Positions 1 through 6,228 are shown, numbered from the stretch's first letter. The stretch: DNA of 7,395 bases from an uncultured Candidatus Saccharibacteria bacterium (GCA_946479665.1 CAMLGO010000038.1:1-7395), one strand, 5' to 3'. The notes: generated by a model not told the origin, from the letters alone. Numbers and translations are program-made.

Positions 1-1726
1 TGGAAAAATGACGTCCGCGCTTGATTCACCTTATCTCCTGGCAGCACTCGGCGTGAATAAGAACAAGCCGCCTGTCTCTGCGAAATTCGCGCCTGGATAC
101 GGCGTTCTAACAGATCCTACCATGAAAACGCTGCGAGACGAAGGTAAGGCTGTCGCTCCAGCATGTAATGCCATTCTTACTCCTATGGCCATGTTTACTT
201 TTGCAATTATCGAGTCGGCCGTCACAAAGACGAACCCGATTGGCGCAATAGCCGGAATTATCGGCGGCTTTGCCGTGGGGGCTGCCACAGGACCTATCGT
301 AGACAAGATCGTCGGTGAAGTGGCGAAAGCTGCTATTAGTAAGTTAGCCGAAAATGATAACCTCAAAAACCTACAGGGTCAAGACCTTGGCGATGCTCTT
401 GGCGTCTCCGCTGCTGCCTTCTTCCCGTCTGGCGCAATGGCACGAAACATACCAACCCTTACTAAAAAACAGGCCATCGCATTTAACTCGATGCGAAATG
501 AAAATGAAGCATTTCAACAAGAGATGGATATCGCGTCACTCAGTCCATTCGACACATCGAGCCGCTATACACTCCTCGGAAGCCTCGTTTACAATACGCG
601 AATGGCGATGCTGACAAGTAACAACTACGACGGCACTATGCTTTCAACCCTCGGAAGTCTTGCTCAGCTACCCCTGTCACTTCTATCATCAAACGCATCC
701 GCAGCAACCAATTTCACACAGAATTACTGCGGCTATGCCGACTCATTCGACCTCAAAGCGGACAATGACAACGATACGCCAGCTATCAATATGGCAGGAC
801 TACCTTGCACCGGCATTACCCCCGAGCAAGACGCCATGTCATCGAAAGAGGCACGTGACCTCATGATTAGCAAAGGATGGGTAGATGGAGAAAAGGCAAT
901 TCCCGACAACGCAACAATCGACGATCTTCTCACCCAAGGTGTCATCAAGAAAGACACCCCACTATCTACCTATATCGAAAGTTGCGGTGATGCGAGTAGC
1001 GGTGATTACTTAATCGAAGCATCTGGATGCACTGTTAAATCATCCGTCACATCCGGGCAGCCAACAACTGATGGCAAATGGTCCACTGATCAATTCTGCA
1101 AAAACGACAAGGGAGAAAATACTTGCAAAGATTCCTCCAGCGCACCCGTACCGCAAAACGATGACACGCGAGCATTTGCCGCTATGTCGGTATTTCTCCT
1201 CGACTTTCAGCTTGCGCAATCTGTGAATGGGGAAGACGAGGGAAGTTCCAATTCCGAATCGAGTAATAGCTCGTCTGCGCCACTCGAAAACAGCGGCAAG
1301 ATCAATCCTGAAGGCTGGGCGTACCCGCTTGATTCACCGAAAACCCTCACCACCTACGCCGGTCATAATGGTGATGACATGAACACACCAGAAAACTCCC
1401 GAGTATACTCAATGCGCGATGGAAAGGTCGTTGCTACCGAAACGCAATCTGTCGACGAACTGAAAGCCTTGAACTTCTGCCCAGCATTTGCAAAAATCAA
1501 CAGCCCCCAGAAAAACCTCATGATAGAAAGTGTGGTTGACGGCGTAAAGTATACAATACGCTACGCACACCTCAACGAGTTTAAGGTAAAAATGGGAGAT
1601 ACCGTCAAGGCTGGTGATTTCGTCGCACTATCGGGAAATACGGGCTGTACGGCCGGGGCACACCTCCATGTGGACATTAACGATGGCGCTATATACCCAA
1701 GGGATATACTCGGAACGAGTTTTTAA
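1..1726 (+). CDS. Membrane-associated protein with C-terminal M23 metallopeptidase domain (5' partial)
   Basis: Likely a zinc endopeptidase that cuts peptidoglycan cross-bridges outside the membrane. Residues are numbered from the first visible Met (base 8). The last ~140 residues carry the full M23 (LytM/lysostaphin) metal site: HNGDD with H453 and D457, H521 in YAH, and H552-L-H554. Before it lie a Ser/Asn-rich linker (about 412-430), a Cys-rich, probably exported middle (C241, C267, C326, C341, C364, C373) and two hydrophobic stretches (about 53-73 and a Gly-rich one at 76-99) that could be membrane segments. The patch SPFDTSSRYTLLGSL (179-193) resembles, from memory, large membrane proteins of CPR secretion loci. 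The frame is open to the window edge, the Met at base 8 has no spaced ribosome binding site and no signal peptide follows, so the gene probably starts upstream. It ends 9 bases before the lysozyme-CHAP gene. The M23 call is firm; the role of the N-terminal part is unknown. Confidence 0.85.
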   Translation, partial: GKMTSALDSPYLLAALGVNKNKPPVSAKFAPGYGVLTDPTMKTLRDEGKAVAPACNAILTPMAMFTFAIIESAVTKTNPIGAIAGIIGGFAVGAATGPIVDKIVGEVAKAAISKLAENDNLKNLQGQDLGDALGVSAAAFFPSGAMARNIPTLTKKQAIAFNSMRNENEAFQQEMDIASLSPFDTSSRYTLLGSLVYNTRMAMLTSNNYDGTMLSTLGSLAQLPLSLLSSNASAATNFTQNYCGYADSFDLKADNDNDTPAINMAGLPCTGITPEQDAMSSKEARDLMISKGWVDGEKAIPDNATIDDLLTQGVIKKDTPLSTYIESCGDASSGDYLIEASGCTVKSSVTSGQPTTDGKWSTDQFCKNDKGENTCKDSSSAPVPQNDDTRAFAAMSVFLLDFQLAQSVNGEDEGSSNSESSNSSSAPLENSGKINPEGWAYPLDSPKTLTTYAGHNGDDMNTPENSRVYSMRDGKVVATETQSVDELKALNFCPAFAKINSPQKNLMIESVVDGVKYTIRYAHLNEFKVKMGDTVKAGDFVALSGNTGCTAGAHLHVDINDGAIYPRDILGTSF

Positions 1727-1729
1727 GGA
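1725..1729 (+). promoter_or_regulatory. Ribosome binding site of lysozyme-CHAP gene
   Basis: AAGGA lies 6 bases before the ATG at 1736 and overlaps the TAA stop of the M23 gene (1724-1726). This supports the chosen start and suggests translational coupling of the two hydrolase genes. Confidence 0.7.
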
Positions 1730-1735
1730 TACGAC

Positions 1736-3031
1736 ATGAAGATACTAAAACCCACCTTATATACACTAGCGCTCGTCATTATGATATCGAGTATTACTTC
1801 TATTTTTACAGCACCGACCACTTATGCTCTTGGCTGTAGCCCAGCTGATCAAGAAGCGAGAATGGACTTTTATGGAAGTAGTGACGTACCACCATTTTCC
1901 GACCCTTGCAACAGTGGCGGCACGTGTGCGGTAGCCAGTGCCGGATCAACCCAATCTCAGCTACGCGGCGGCTCAAATGCCGAAAAAGTATGGAATTACT
2001 TCATAGGCCGCGGCTTATCACCAATAGCCGCAGCTGGTGCGATGGGAAACATCGAGCAAGAGTCTGGGTTCGATCCATGGGTAAACGAAGGTAGTAATAG
2101 TATTGGATTCGGACTTATTCAATGGTCATATGAGCGTCGCACGAAAGTTGAAAATGCCCTACGAGCGGCTGGTATCACCGAATACACCCAAGCAACCTCG
2201 GAAAAGGGACTACTTATTCAACTTGATTACCTATGGCAGGAACAGAATCAGACTTGGGAGCCGCTCAAGGCTGAGACCAAAGTTAACGGCGATACGAGTG
2301 TCAATCCACTCTCGGTCGCCGCAAATGTGGGCAATGGTTCGGCTCTCTATTTCCATGCAAGTGTTGAACGATCAAACGACAAACCCGCTCAGCTCCAAGA
2401 GCGAGTCGATAGTGCTCAGGCGTATCTCGACCAGTTTGGAGGAGGTGCCAGCAGTAGCGGTGGTGTAGTAACTACCAGCAGCACTAACTGTAGCGGCAGT
2501 GGCGGCGCCGGGCTCATGAGTGGCGGTATGGATCTCACCAAGGCGCAAGCACTGATGCAAGAATACATCACAAGTCCAGAAGTAGATAAACTCGTGGGCG
2601 AGCAAAGTGGCGTATGTGGCGCAAACCAAGGTTGGCGAGCAAACTGCGTCACGTTCTCAAAGTACTTCCTGCGAAAGTTCACTACAATCGAGCCAGCTCC
2701 GGCCGACGGAAAAGATGTCGTGAGAAATACTAAGGCTACCAACCCTGGCACGGAATCTGGCCCTACGCCAAAAGCCTACTCTGTCTTTAGTTACTCTGGA
2801 GGCAATGCAACCACGGAATTTGGACACACGGGTGTGGTGCTTGCTGTAGATGCCGCGAAGGGCACAATGATTATCGCCGAAGCAAACTGTAATGCCGCCG
2901 GGCCGCGCGAAGTGTCATCACAAATCGGCCAACCGTTCACCGTACGAGAAGCACCAATCTCGGGCACGCATCCAAGTAATGTTGAGTATTTATACACCGA
3001 CGGTAAACTGAAAGGAGAAATGAACACATGA
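1736..3031 (+). CDS. Secreted bifunctional peptidoglycan hydrolase: phage-type lysozyme plus CHAP domain
   Basis: A 431-residue exported enzyme with two wall-cleaving domains. The N-terminus is a signal peptide: basic MKILK, hydrophobic core about 8-25, possible signal peptidase I cut after TYA (29-31). A Cys-containing stretch (C34, C58, C64) precedes a phage tail lysozyme-like domain (Phage_lysozyme2 type, about 80-232) with the active-site-like motif GNIEQESGF; E109 or E107 is the candidate catalytic acid. A Gly/Ser linker (235-263) leads to a CHAP domain (about 290-425) with C304 in NCVTFSKYF, H364 in GHTGVV and E382/N384 in EAN, the expected Cys-His-polar triad. Lysozyme plus NlpC/P60- or CHAP-type peptidase is the layout of VirB1-like hydrolases of Gram-positive conjugation systems, and the M23 protein upstream fits that setting. 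A phage endolysin is less likely given the signal peptide and neighbours. The stop overlaps the next start as ATGA. Confidence 0.88.
   Translation: MKILKPTLYTLALVIMISSITSIFTAPTTYALGCSPADQEARMDFYGSSDVPPFSDPCNSGGTCAVASAGSTQSQLRGGSNAEKVWNYFIGRGLSPIAAAGAMGNIEQESGFDPWVNEGSNSIGFGLIQWSYERRTKVENALRAAGITEYTQATSEKGLLIQLDYLWQEQNQTWEPLKAETKVNGDTSVNPLSVAANVGNGSALYFHASVERSNDKPAQLQERVDSAQAYLDQFGGGASSSGGVVTTSSTNCSGSGGAGLMSGGMDLTKAQALMQEYITSPEVDKLVGEQSGVCGANQGWRANCVTFSKYFLRKFTTIEPAPADGKDVVRNTKATNPGTESGPTPKAYSVFSYSGGNATTEFGHTGVVLAVDAAKGTMIIAEANCNAAGPREVSSQIGQPFTVREAPISGTHPSNVEYLYTDGKLKGEMNT
3011..3017 (+). promoter_or_regulatory. Ribosome binding site of downstream membrane protein
   Basis: AAAGGAG sits inside the last codons of the lysozyme-CHAP gene, 10 bases before the ATG at 3028. 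It fixes the start that overlaps the upstream TGA stop by four bases (ATGA). Confidence 0.7.
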
Positions 3032-3786
3032 GCAATCTCACCCAAAACTTAGGAAAACGAAAAATTGCTGTACTAATTGTTTGCCTTTTGATTATCGTGG
3101 CAGCAATGGGCTATTTCATATTCAAAAATATCTCAGTAGACAAAACAAAAGTTCCGGATGTTGCAGGTTATCAGGAGGTTGCGGGTGGCGTGCCGAAAAA
3201 TCTCGAATCTATGATTATGGGTAGCGTGGCTGATATCGTCAAGAAGAACAATCCCGAATCGACCAATTTCAGTGCCATCGCTCCAAAGGTACGAAATGGC
3301 TCTTACACGACAACGCCACCAAACAGCGACGGTATTATTCAGGCAAAATTCTTTGTCGATATAGAATCACTCAAACAATCATATGTCGCCTATGTTAGTT
3401 ATTATAAAGATGCTTCCGATAAATTCGCCGGGCCACCAAGCATCAGGTGTATTGAAAATAAAGACGATCTCATTTACGGCGAATTTGACTGTAAGGAGAT
3501 ATCTCCAGTCAGTGATCAATCTTCATCCGACCCACTCCTGTTGAAGTTGCCCTATAAAGATCCTCTTTACTACATATCTGGATATGTAGATGGTAAGGGC
3601 GCCAAGCACGTCGTTGTCGATATAGATCTCAACACCTACAGCGAAGTGACACGAAAGATGTTCCAAGAACGAAAAGAACAATCTCTCAATTGGATCAAGT
3701 CGCAGAATGTTGATCCAGATAAATATCTTATCGAGTGGAGAAATTTGCGGCGGTCTGTTATTGAGCGCAATAACCTTAGCGACTAA
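3028..3786 (+). CDS. Unknown single-pass membrane protein, last gene of the hydrolase operon
   Basis: I do not recognise a family. The 252-residue product has a short basic N-terminus (GKRK, 9-12), one strong membrane segment (about 13-33, IAVLIVCLLIIVAAMGYFIF), and a ~215-residue hydrophilic region that should lie outside the membrane (N-in topology). The outer part has only two cysteines, C141 and C155, which could form a disulfide. It has no visible metal or nucleophile motif and ends with a charged, probably helical tail (about 203-250, rich in R, K and E). The start is supported by an upstream AAAGGAG and by ATGA overlap with the lysozyme-CHAP gene, so the two are almost certainly co-translated. 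A membrane anchor, regulator or inhibitor of the hydrolases, or a structural subunit of a secretion machine, are all possible; the sequence does not choose between them. Its stop lies 3 bases from the recF stop on the other strand. Confidence 0.8.
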   Translation: MSNLTQNLGKRKIAVLIVCLLIIVAAMGYFIFKNISVDKTKVPDVAGYQEVAGGVPKNLESMIMGSVADIVKKNNPESTNFSAIAPKVRNGSYTTTPPNSDGIIQAKFFVDIESLKQSYVAYVSYYKDASDKFAGPPSIRCIENKDDLIYGEFDCKEISPVSDQSSSDPLLLKLPYKDPLYYISGYVDGKGAKHVVVDIDLNTYSEVTRKMFQERKEQSLNWIKSQNVDPDKYLIEWRNLRRSVIERNNLSD

Positions 3787-3799
3787 TCGTTATTCACGC
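3765..3799. other. Inverted repeat across the two convergent stop codons
   Basis: The arms AATAAC (3769-3774) and GTTATT (3789-3794) pair exactly. Inside them TTAG (3776-3779) and CTAA (3783-3786) pair around a CGA loop; outside, GCG (3765-3767) pairs with CGC (3797-3799) past a small bulge. The structure covers the TAA of the plus-strand membrane gene and the TAA of recF. It is AT-rich with no clear T run, so it is at best a weak bidirectional terminator or a 3'-end stabiliser. Confidence 0.35.
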
Positions 3800-4851
3800 A
3801 CGGCAAGCGCCACTTCTTTTGCCTCGGGATAATCCTTTTTATGGCTGTTTGTCGTGGCAATGAGAAGCTGTACGTCCTTGAGGTTGTTCATAATGAGCGC
3901 AGACTGACGTTTTTCGTCGAGCTCACTAAAGACGTCGTCGAGTAGAACGACCGGTTTGATACCAGTGATTTTCTCGATAATATCAACCTCTAGGAACTTT
4001 AGTGCCAGCACAATACTGCGCACCTCACCCCGCGAAGCAACCGACAGGGCAGGAGTGTCGTTATAACGAAAAATAACATCGTGCCGATGCGGCCCAATAC
4101 TTGTGTAGCCAAGGATTTTATCTCGCTCGCTATGACTATGAAGCTCGGCGAGCAGTTTTTGCTTTACCGATCCAATGGCTGTATGTGAATAATGCACCGT
4201 CACTGTGTCTTTAGACTGTGCAATGTTGTTATAGGCCTCATTGAGATGATTATTAATCTCTTCAATAAAACGAATACGCTGCTCGATAATATACGCACCG
4301 TACTCACTCAGGGCGATATTCCAAACGAACAGTTCGTCGTGCGTTGTATGAGCCTTTTTAAGCAGATTATTTCGCTGCTTGAGTGCACGGTCGTATTTAC
4401 GGAGTGCAGGGCCATAGAGGGGATCTAACTGGCTAATAAGACGATCAATAAATTGACGTCGACGTGTTGGCGAGCCATGAAGGAGCCGCAGGTCATCGGG
4501 CTCAAATAACACTACCGGATATTTATATTTTGTCCCGAGCCGATAGCTAGTTTTATCGTCAATAATAAACTGCTTTCGACCAGTCTGGCGAGTTGAATCA
4601 AATTTTACTGTTCGGGTAGAACTATCGTCAAATCCGATATCGATTCGCCACCATGGCTGCTCAGCACGTAGTACGTCGTTGTCCGAACCTTTAAATGACG
4701 TACCTTGCAGCGCAATATAGACCGCCTCAATAAGCGACGTCTTACCGCTGCCGTTCTGACCGGTAATAAGTGTTACTTGTGGCGAAACATCAAGCAAAAA
4801 CTGTTCGTGGGCACGAATATTCTGAACACGAAGTGAGGTAATATGCGCCAC
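3790..4851 (-). CDS. recF: RecF, DNA replication and repair ATPase
   Basis: SMC/Rad50-like ABC ATPase that binds gapped DNA and, with RecO and RecR, loads RecA at stalled forks. The 353 residues match the usual ~360. Family landmarks run in order: Walker A GQNGSGKT (31-38), FEPDDLRLLHGSP with RRRQFID (116-136), GPHRHD (253-258), an ABC signature region ASRGEVRS (272-279), and Walker B with D-loop VVLLDDVFSELDEKR (301-315). The signature reads SRGE where I would expect S-x-G-Q. The start is GTG at 4851-4849; an in-frame TGA lies three codons upstream, so it cannot begin earlier, and the N-terminus (ITSLRVQNIR) aligns with RecF. A partial Shine-Dalgarno AGGT overlaps the dnaN stop, 9 bases before the GTG. 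Only 11 bases separate it from dnaN, so the two are likely co-transcribed. gyrB, a common next gene, is absent here. Confidence 0.95.
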   Translation of the reverse strand: MAHITSLRVQNIRAHEQFLLDVSPQVTLITGQNGSGKTSLIEAVYIALQGTSFKGSDNDVLRAEQPWWRIDIGFDDSSTRTVKFDSTRQTGRKQFIIDDKTSYRLGTKYKYPVVLFEPDDLRLLHGSPTRRRQFIDRLISQLDPLYGPALRKYDRALKQRNNLLKKAHTTHDELFVWNIALSEYGAYIIEQRIRFIEEINNHLNEAYNNIAQSKDTVTVHYSHTAIGSVKQKLLAELHSHSERDKILGYTSIGPHRHDVIFRYNDTPALSVASRGEVRSIVLALKFLEVDIIEKITGIKPVVLLDDVFSELDEKRQSALIMNNLKDVQLLIATTNSHKKDYPEAKEVALAVRE

Positions 4852-4862
4852 GTCCGCTCAAC

Positions 4863-5963
4863 CTAGCTCTTAAGTGGCATAATAATGTGAAGATACTGCA
4901 CGTCTTTTTCAACAGCCGTCAGTACGCATGGAGCGAGCTTTCCACTAAAGCGGAATGTCACAGTATCACCATCGACAACGCTAAGCGCCTCACTGAGGTA
5001 GCGAGAGTTGAGTGTTACCTGGCCATCACCAACCACTTCGGCAGATGATTCTGAGGTATTCTCACCGAGCTGCGAAGCGATTGAGTGGATCGACATCGTC
5101 TTCTTCTCGCTATCAGCCGTCAGTGTCACGCTACCGCCAGATTCACGGGCAAATAGGCCAGCAATCTTAGTAATGCGTACAAAGTCAGACTTTTCAAGCG
5201 TAATTGATGTTTCTGATGATGCTGGAATCAGTTGGCGATAATCAGGGAAGTTGCCGTCGATTAAACGACTCGTTACTTCGGCTTCGCCAGCACGAAAGCG
5301 AACCTGCGTTTCATCAAATAGAATTTCCACTTCATCCACATCGTCGCCGACAGTACGAAGTACCTCTTGAAGACTCGAGGTTGGTACGATAGCCGATACG
5401 TCGCTTGTTGTCTCAACTAGGCGACGCTCACTCAGACGGTAGCCATCTGTTGCTGCAAGATATAAGAAGCCTTCATGAGAATGCCAATACACGCCGGTAA
5501 GTACTGGGCGAGTTGCGTCACTACTACTGGTAATGATCGTTTGGCTAATTGCTTGTTTGAAATCGTCAGACTTAATGCTGTATTGAATCGATGATGTTTC
5601 GTCGATCGTCGGTAGCTCAGGGAAGTCATCGGCAACCACGCCATTAATTGTCGAGCTGTAGCTACCGGCTTTAATATGCAGGTGGTCGTTCTCAACCTTT
5701 AATTCAACCGTGCCTTTAGGAAGGCTTGAAATAAATTCACTCACGAGGCGGGCGGGAACAGTAATCGCACCTGGTTTCACAATTTTTGCACCAATATGTT
5801 GAGTAGTTGCTATCTCAAGGTTGGTTGCAGCTACAAGTAATCGGTTGCCATCTGTTCGAAGAAGAATATTACTCAGAATAGGTAATTGTGTTTTGCTGCT
5901 TGCTACTCGACCAACTGCACTAAGTGCTTTTGATAGGTTTTCCTGGGTAACTGTTAGTTCCAT
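4863..5963 (-). CDS. dnaN: DNA polymerase III beta subunit (sliding clamp)
   Basis: Ring-forming processivity factor that tethers DNA polymerase and other partners to DNA. The 366-residue length is typical and fits three clamp domains (about 1-120, 125-246, 250-366). Recognisable patches are the N-terminal MELTVTQENL, LPILSNILL (27-35), TRPVLTGVYW (151-160), ATDGYRLSERR (171-181), the SRLIDGNFPDYRQLIP stretch (232-247) and the C-terminal MPLKS (362-366), close to the usual MPMR ending that lines the partner-binding pocket. The ATG at 5963-5961 is preceded by GAAAGGT ten bases upstream. It lies directly left of the oriC candidate and 11 bases before recF, the classic dnaA-dnaN-recF order. Nothing appears broken or inserted. 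Confidence 0.97.
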   Translation of the reverse strand: MELTVTQENLSKALSAVGRVASSKTQLPILSNILLRTDGNRLLVAATNLEIATTQHIGAKIVKPGAITVPARLVSEFISSLPKGTVELKVENDHLHIKAGSYSSTINGVVADDFPELPTIDETSSIQYSIKSDDFKQAISQTIITSSSDATRPVLTGVYWHSHEGFLYLAATDGYRLSERRLVETTSDVSAIVPTSSLQEVLRTVGDDVDEVEILFDETQVRFRAGEAEVTSRLIDGNFPDYRQLIPASSETSITLEKSDFVRITKIAGLFARESGGSVTLTADSEKKTMSIHSIASQLGENTSESSAEVVGDGQVTLNSRYLSEALSVVDGDTVTFRFSGKLAPCVLTAVEKDVQYLHIIMPLKS

Positions 5964-5973
5964 TATTGTTATT

Positions 5974-5980
5974 ACCTTTC
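5974..5980 (-). promoter_or_regulatory. Ribosome binding site of dnaN
   Basis: On the minus strand GAAAGGT stands 10 bases before the dnaN ATG, a reasonable Shine-Dalgarno match that supports this start. Confidence 0.6.
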
Positions 5981-6003
5981 TTTTAATTTTCCTTTAGTGG
6001 TTG

Positions 6004-6025
6004 TAATAATAGGCGCTGTGGAAAC
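6004..6025. promoter_or_regulatory. Candidate origin unwinding element: DnaA box, GC spacer, DnaA-trio repeat
   Basis: Read on the minus strand, a DnaA-box-like GTTTCCACA (6025-6017) is followed by GCGC (6016-6013) and then CTATTATTA (6012-6004). The opposite strand of the last part reads 3'-GAT AAT AAT-5', which matches the published DnaA-trio pattern 3'-(G/A)A(T/A). The AT-rich tract up to dnaN continues from it. Order, spacing and polarity match the basal unwinding system described for Bacillus subtilis. Only three trios are seen, and the box has one mismatch to TTWTNCACA. Confidence 0.5.
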
Positions 6026-6033
6026 TGGGTAAA
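6006..6033 (-). promoter_or_regulatory. Possible dnaN promoter
   Basis: On the minus strand TTTACC (6033-6028) and TATTAT (6011-6006) are 16 bases apart and resemble -35 and -10 boxes (4 of 6 and 5 of 6 matches). They would start transcription about 35 bases before the dnaN ATG. The -10 lies inside the trio-like element. In such AT-rich DNA the match could be chance. Confidence 0.3.
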
Positions 6034-6069
6034 AAATGTATTCATTAGGGGTGGAAGGCGGTAAATTGG

Positions 6070-6078
6070 TGTGGATAA
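6070..6078 (-). promoter_or_regulatory. DnaA box, perfect consensus
   Basis: The plus strand reads TGTGGATAA, the exact complement of TTATCCACA. It is the strongest DnaA site in the window and the likely anchor of the origin complex. Confidence 0.85.
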
Positions 6079-6081
6079 AGC

Positions 6082-6090
6082 GGCGGATAA
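6082..6090 (-). promoter_or_regulatory. DnaA-box-like site, two mismatches
   Basis: GGCGGATAA on the plus strand keeps the GGATAA half of the box and begins 12 bases after the perfect box, about one helical turn on, so it could hold a low-affinity DnaA protomer. Confidence 0.4.
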
Positions 6091-6104
6091 CTTTTGCATA
6101 AAAG
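6091..6104. repeat. Short inverted repeat between two GCGGATAA sites
   Basis: CTTTT (6091-6095) and AAAAG (6100-6104) are exact complements around GCAT. The palindrome fills the gap between the DnaA-like sites at 6082-6090 and 6105-6113 without spare bases. Confidence 0.4.
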
Positions 6105-6113
6105 TGCGGATAA
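6105..6113 (-). promoter_or_regulatory. DnaA box, one mismatch
   Basis: TGCGGATAA on the plus strand differs from TGTGGATAA at one position and has the same orientation as the perfect box. It begins 23 bases after the site at 6082, and the two share GCGGATAA exactly. Confidence 0.65.
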
Positions 6114-6153
6114 GTTGTGGTTGTACCCACAGAGCACAGTACTTCACTAGGCT

Positions 6154-6162
6154 TGTGTATAT
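6154..6162 (-). promoter_or_regulatory. DnaA-box-like site, one mismatch to TTWTNCACA
   Basis: TGTGTATAT on the plus strand differs from the relaxed consensus TGTGNAWAA only at its last base. A further weak copy, TGTGGATTG, follows at 6166-6174 on the same strand. Confidence 0.4.
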
Positions 6163-6202
6163 ACCTGTGGATTGCTGTGCACTGGTTATACCAATGGCTT
6201 TT

Positions 6203-6221
6203 CGCAGGTTGTGCGCAGGTT
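6203..6221. repeat. 8-base direct repeat with 11-base period in oriC
   Basis: CGCAGGTT occurs at 6203-6210 and again at 6214-6221, one helical turn apart, next to the TTTTACACA box. It may be a protein-binding pair or chance. Confidence 0.4.
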
Positions 6222-6228
6222 TTACACA
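6220..6228 (+). promoter_or_regulatory. DnaA box, relaxed consensus, opposite orientation
   Basis: TTTTACACA fits TTWTNCACA exactly and is the only good box facing the other way. It sits 16 bases from the dnaA stop and may bound the array on that side. Confidence 0.5.

Noticed and set aside
8..10. ATG at base 8 as the true start of the M23 gene
   Set aside because: No ribosome binding site at proper spacing fits in front, the frame is open to the window edge, and no signal peptide or membrane start follows. The gene more likely begins upstream.
3029..3031. TGA recoding (Gly or Trp) as in some CPR lineages
   Set aside because: No in-frame TGA occurs within any of the six genes, Trp is encoded by TGG, and this TGA serves as a stop with a well-placed overlapping start.
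1736..3031. Lysozyme-CHAP gene as a prophage endolysin
   Set aside because: It has a clear signal peptide, follows an M23 membrane protein and precedes a membrane protein, with no holin or tail genes in the window.
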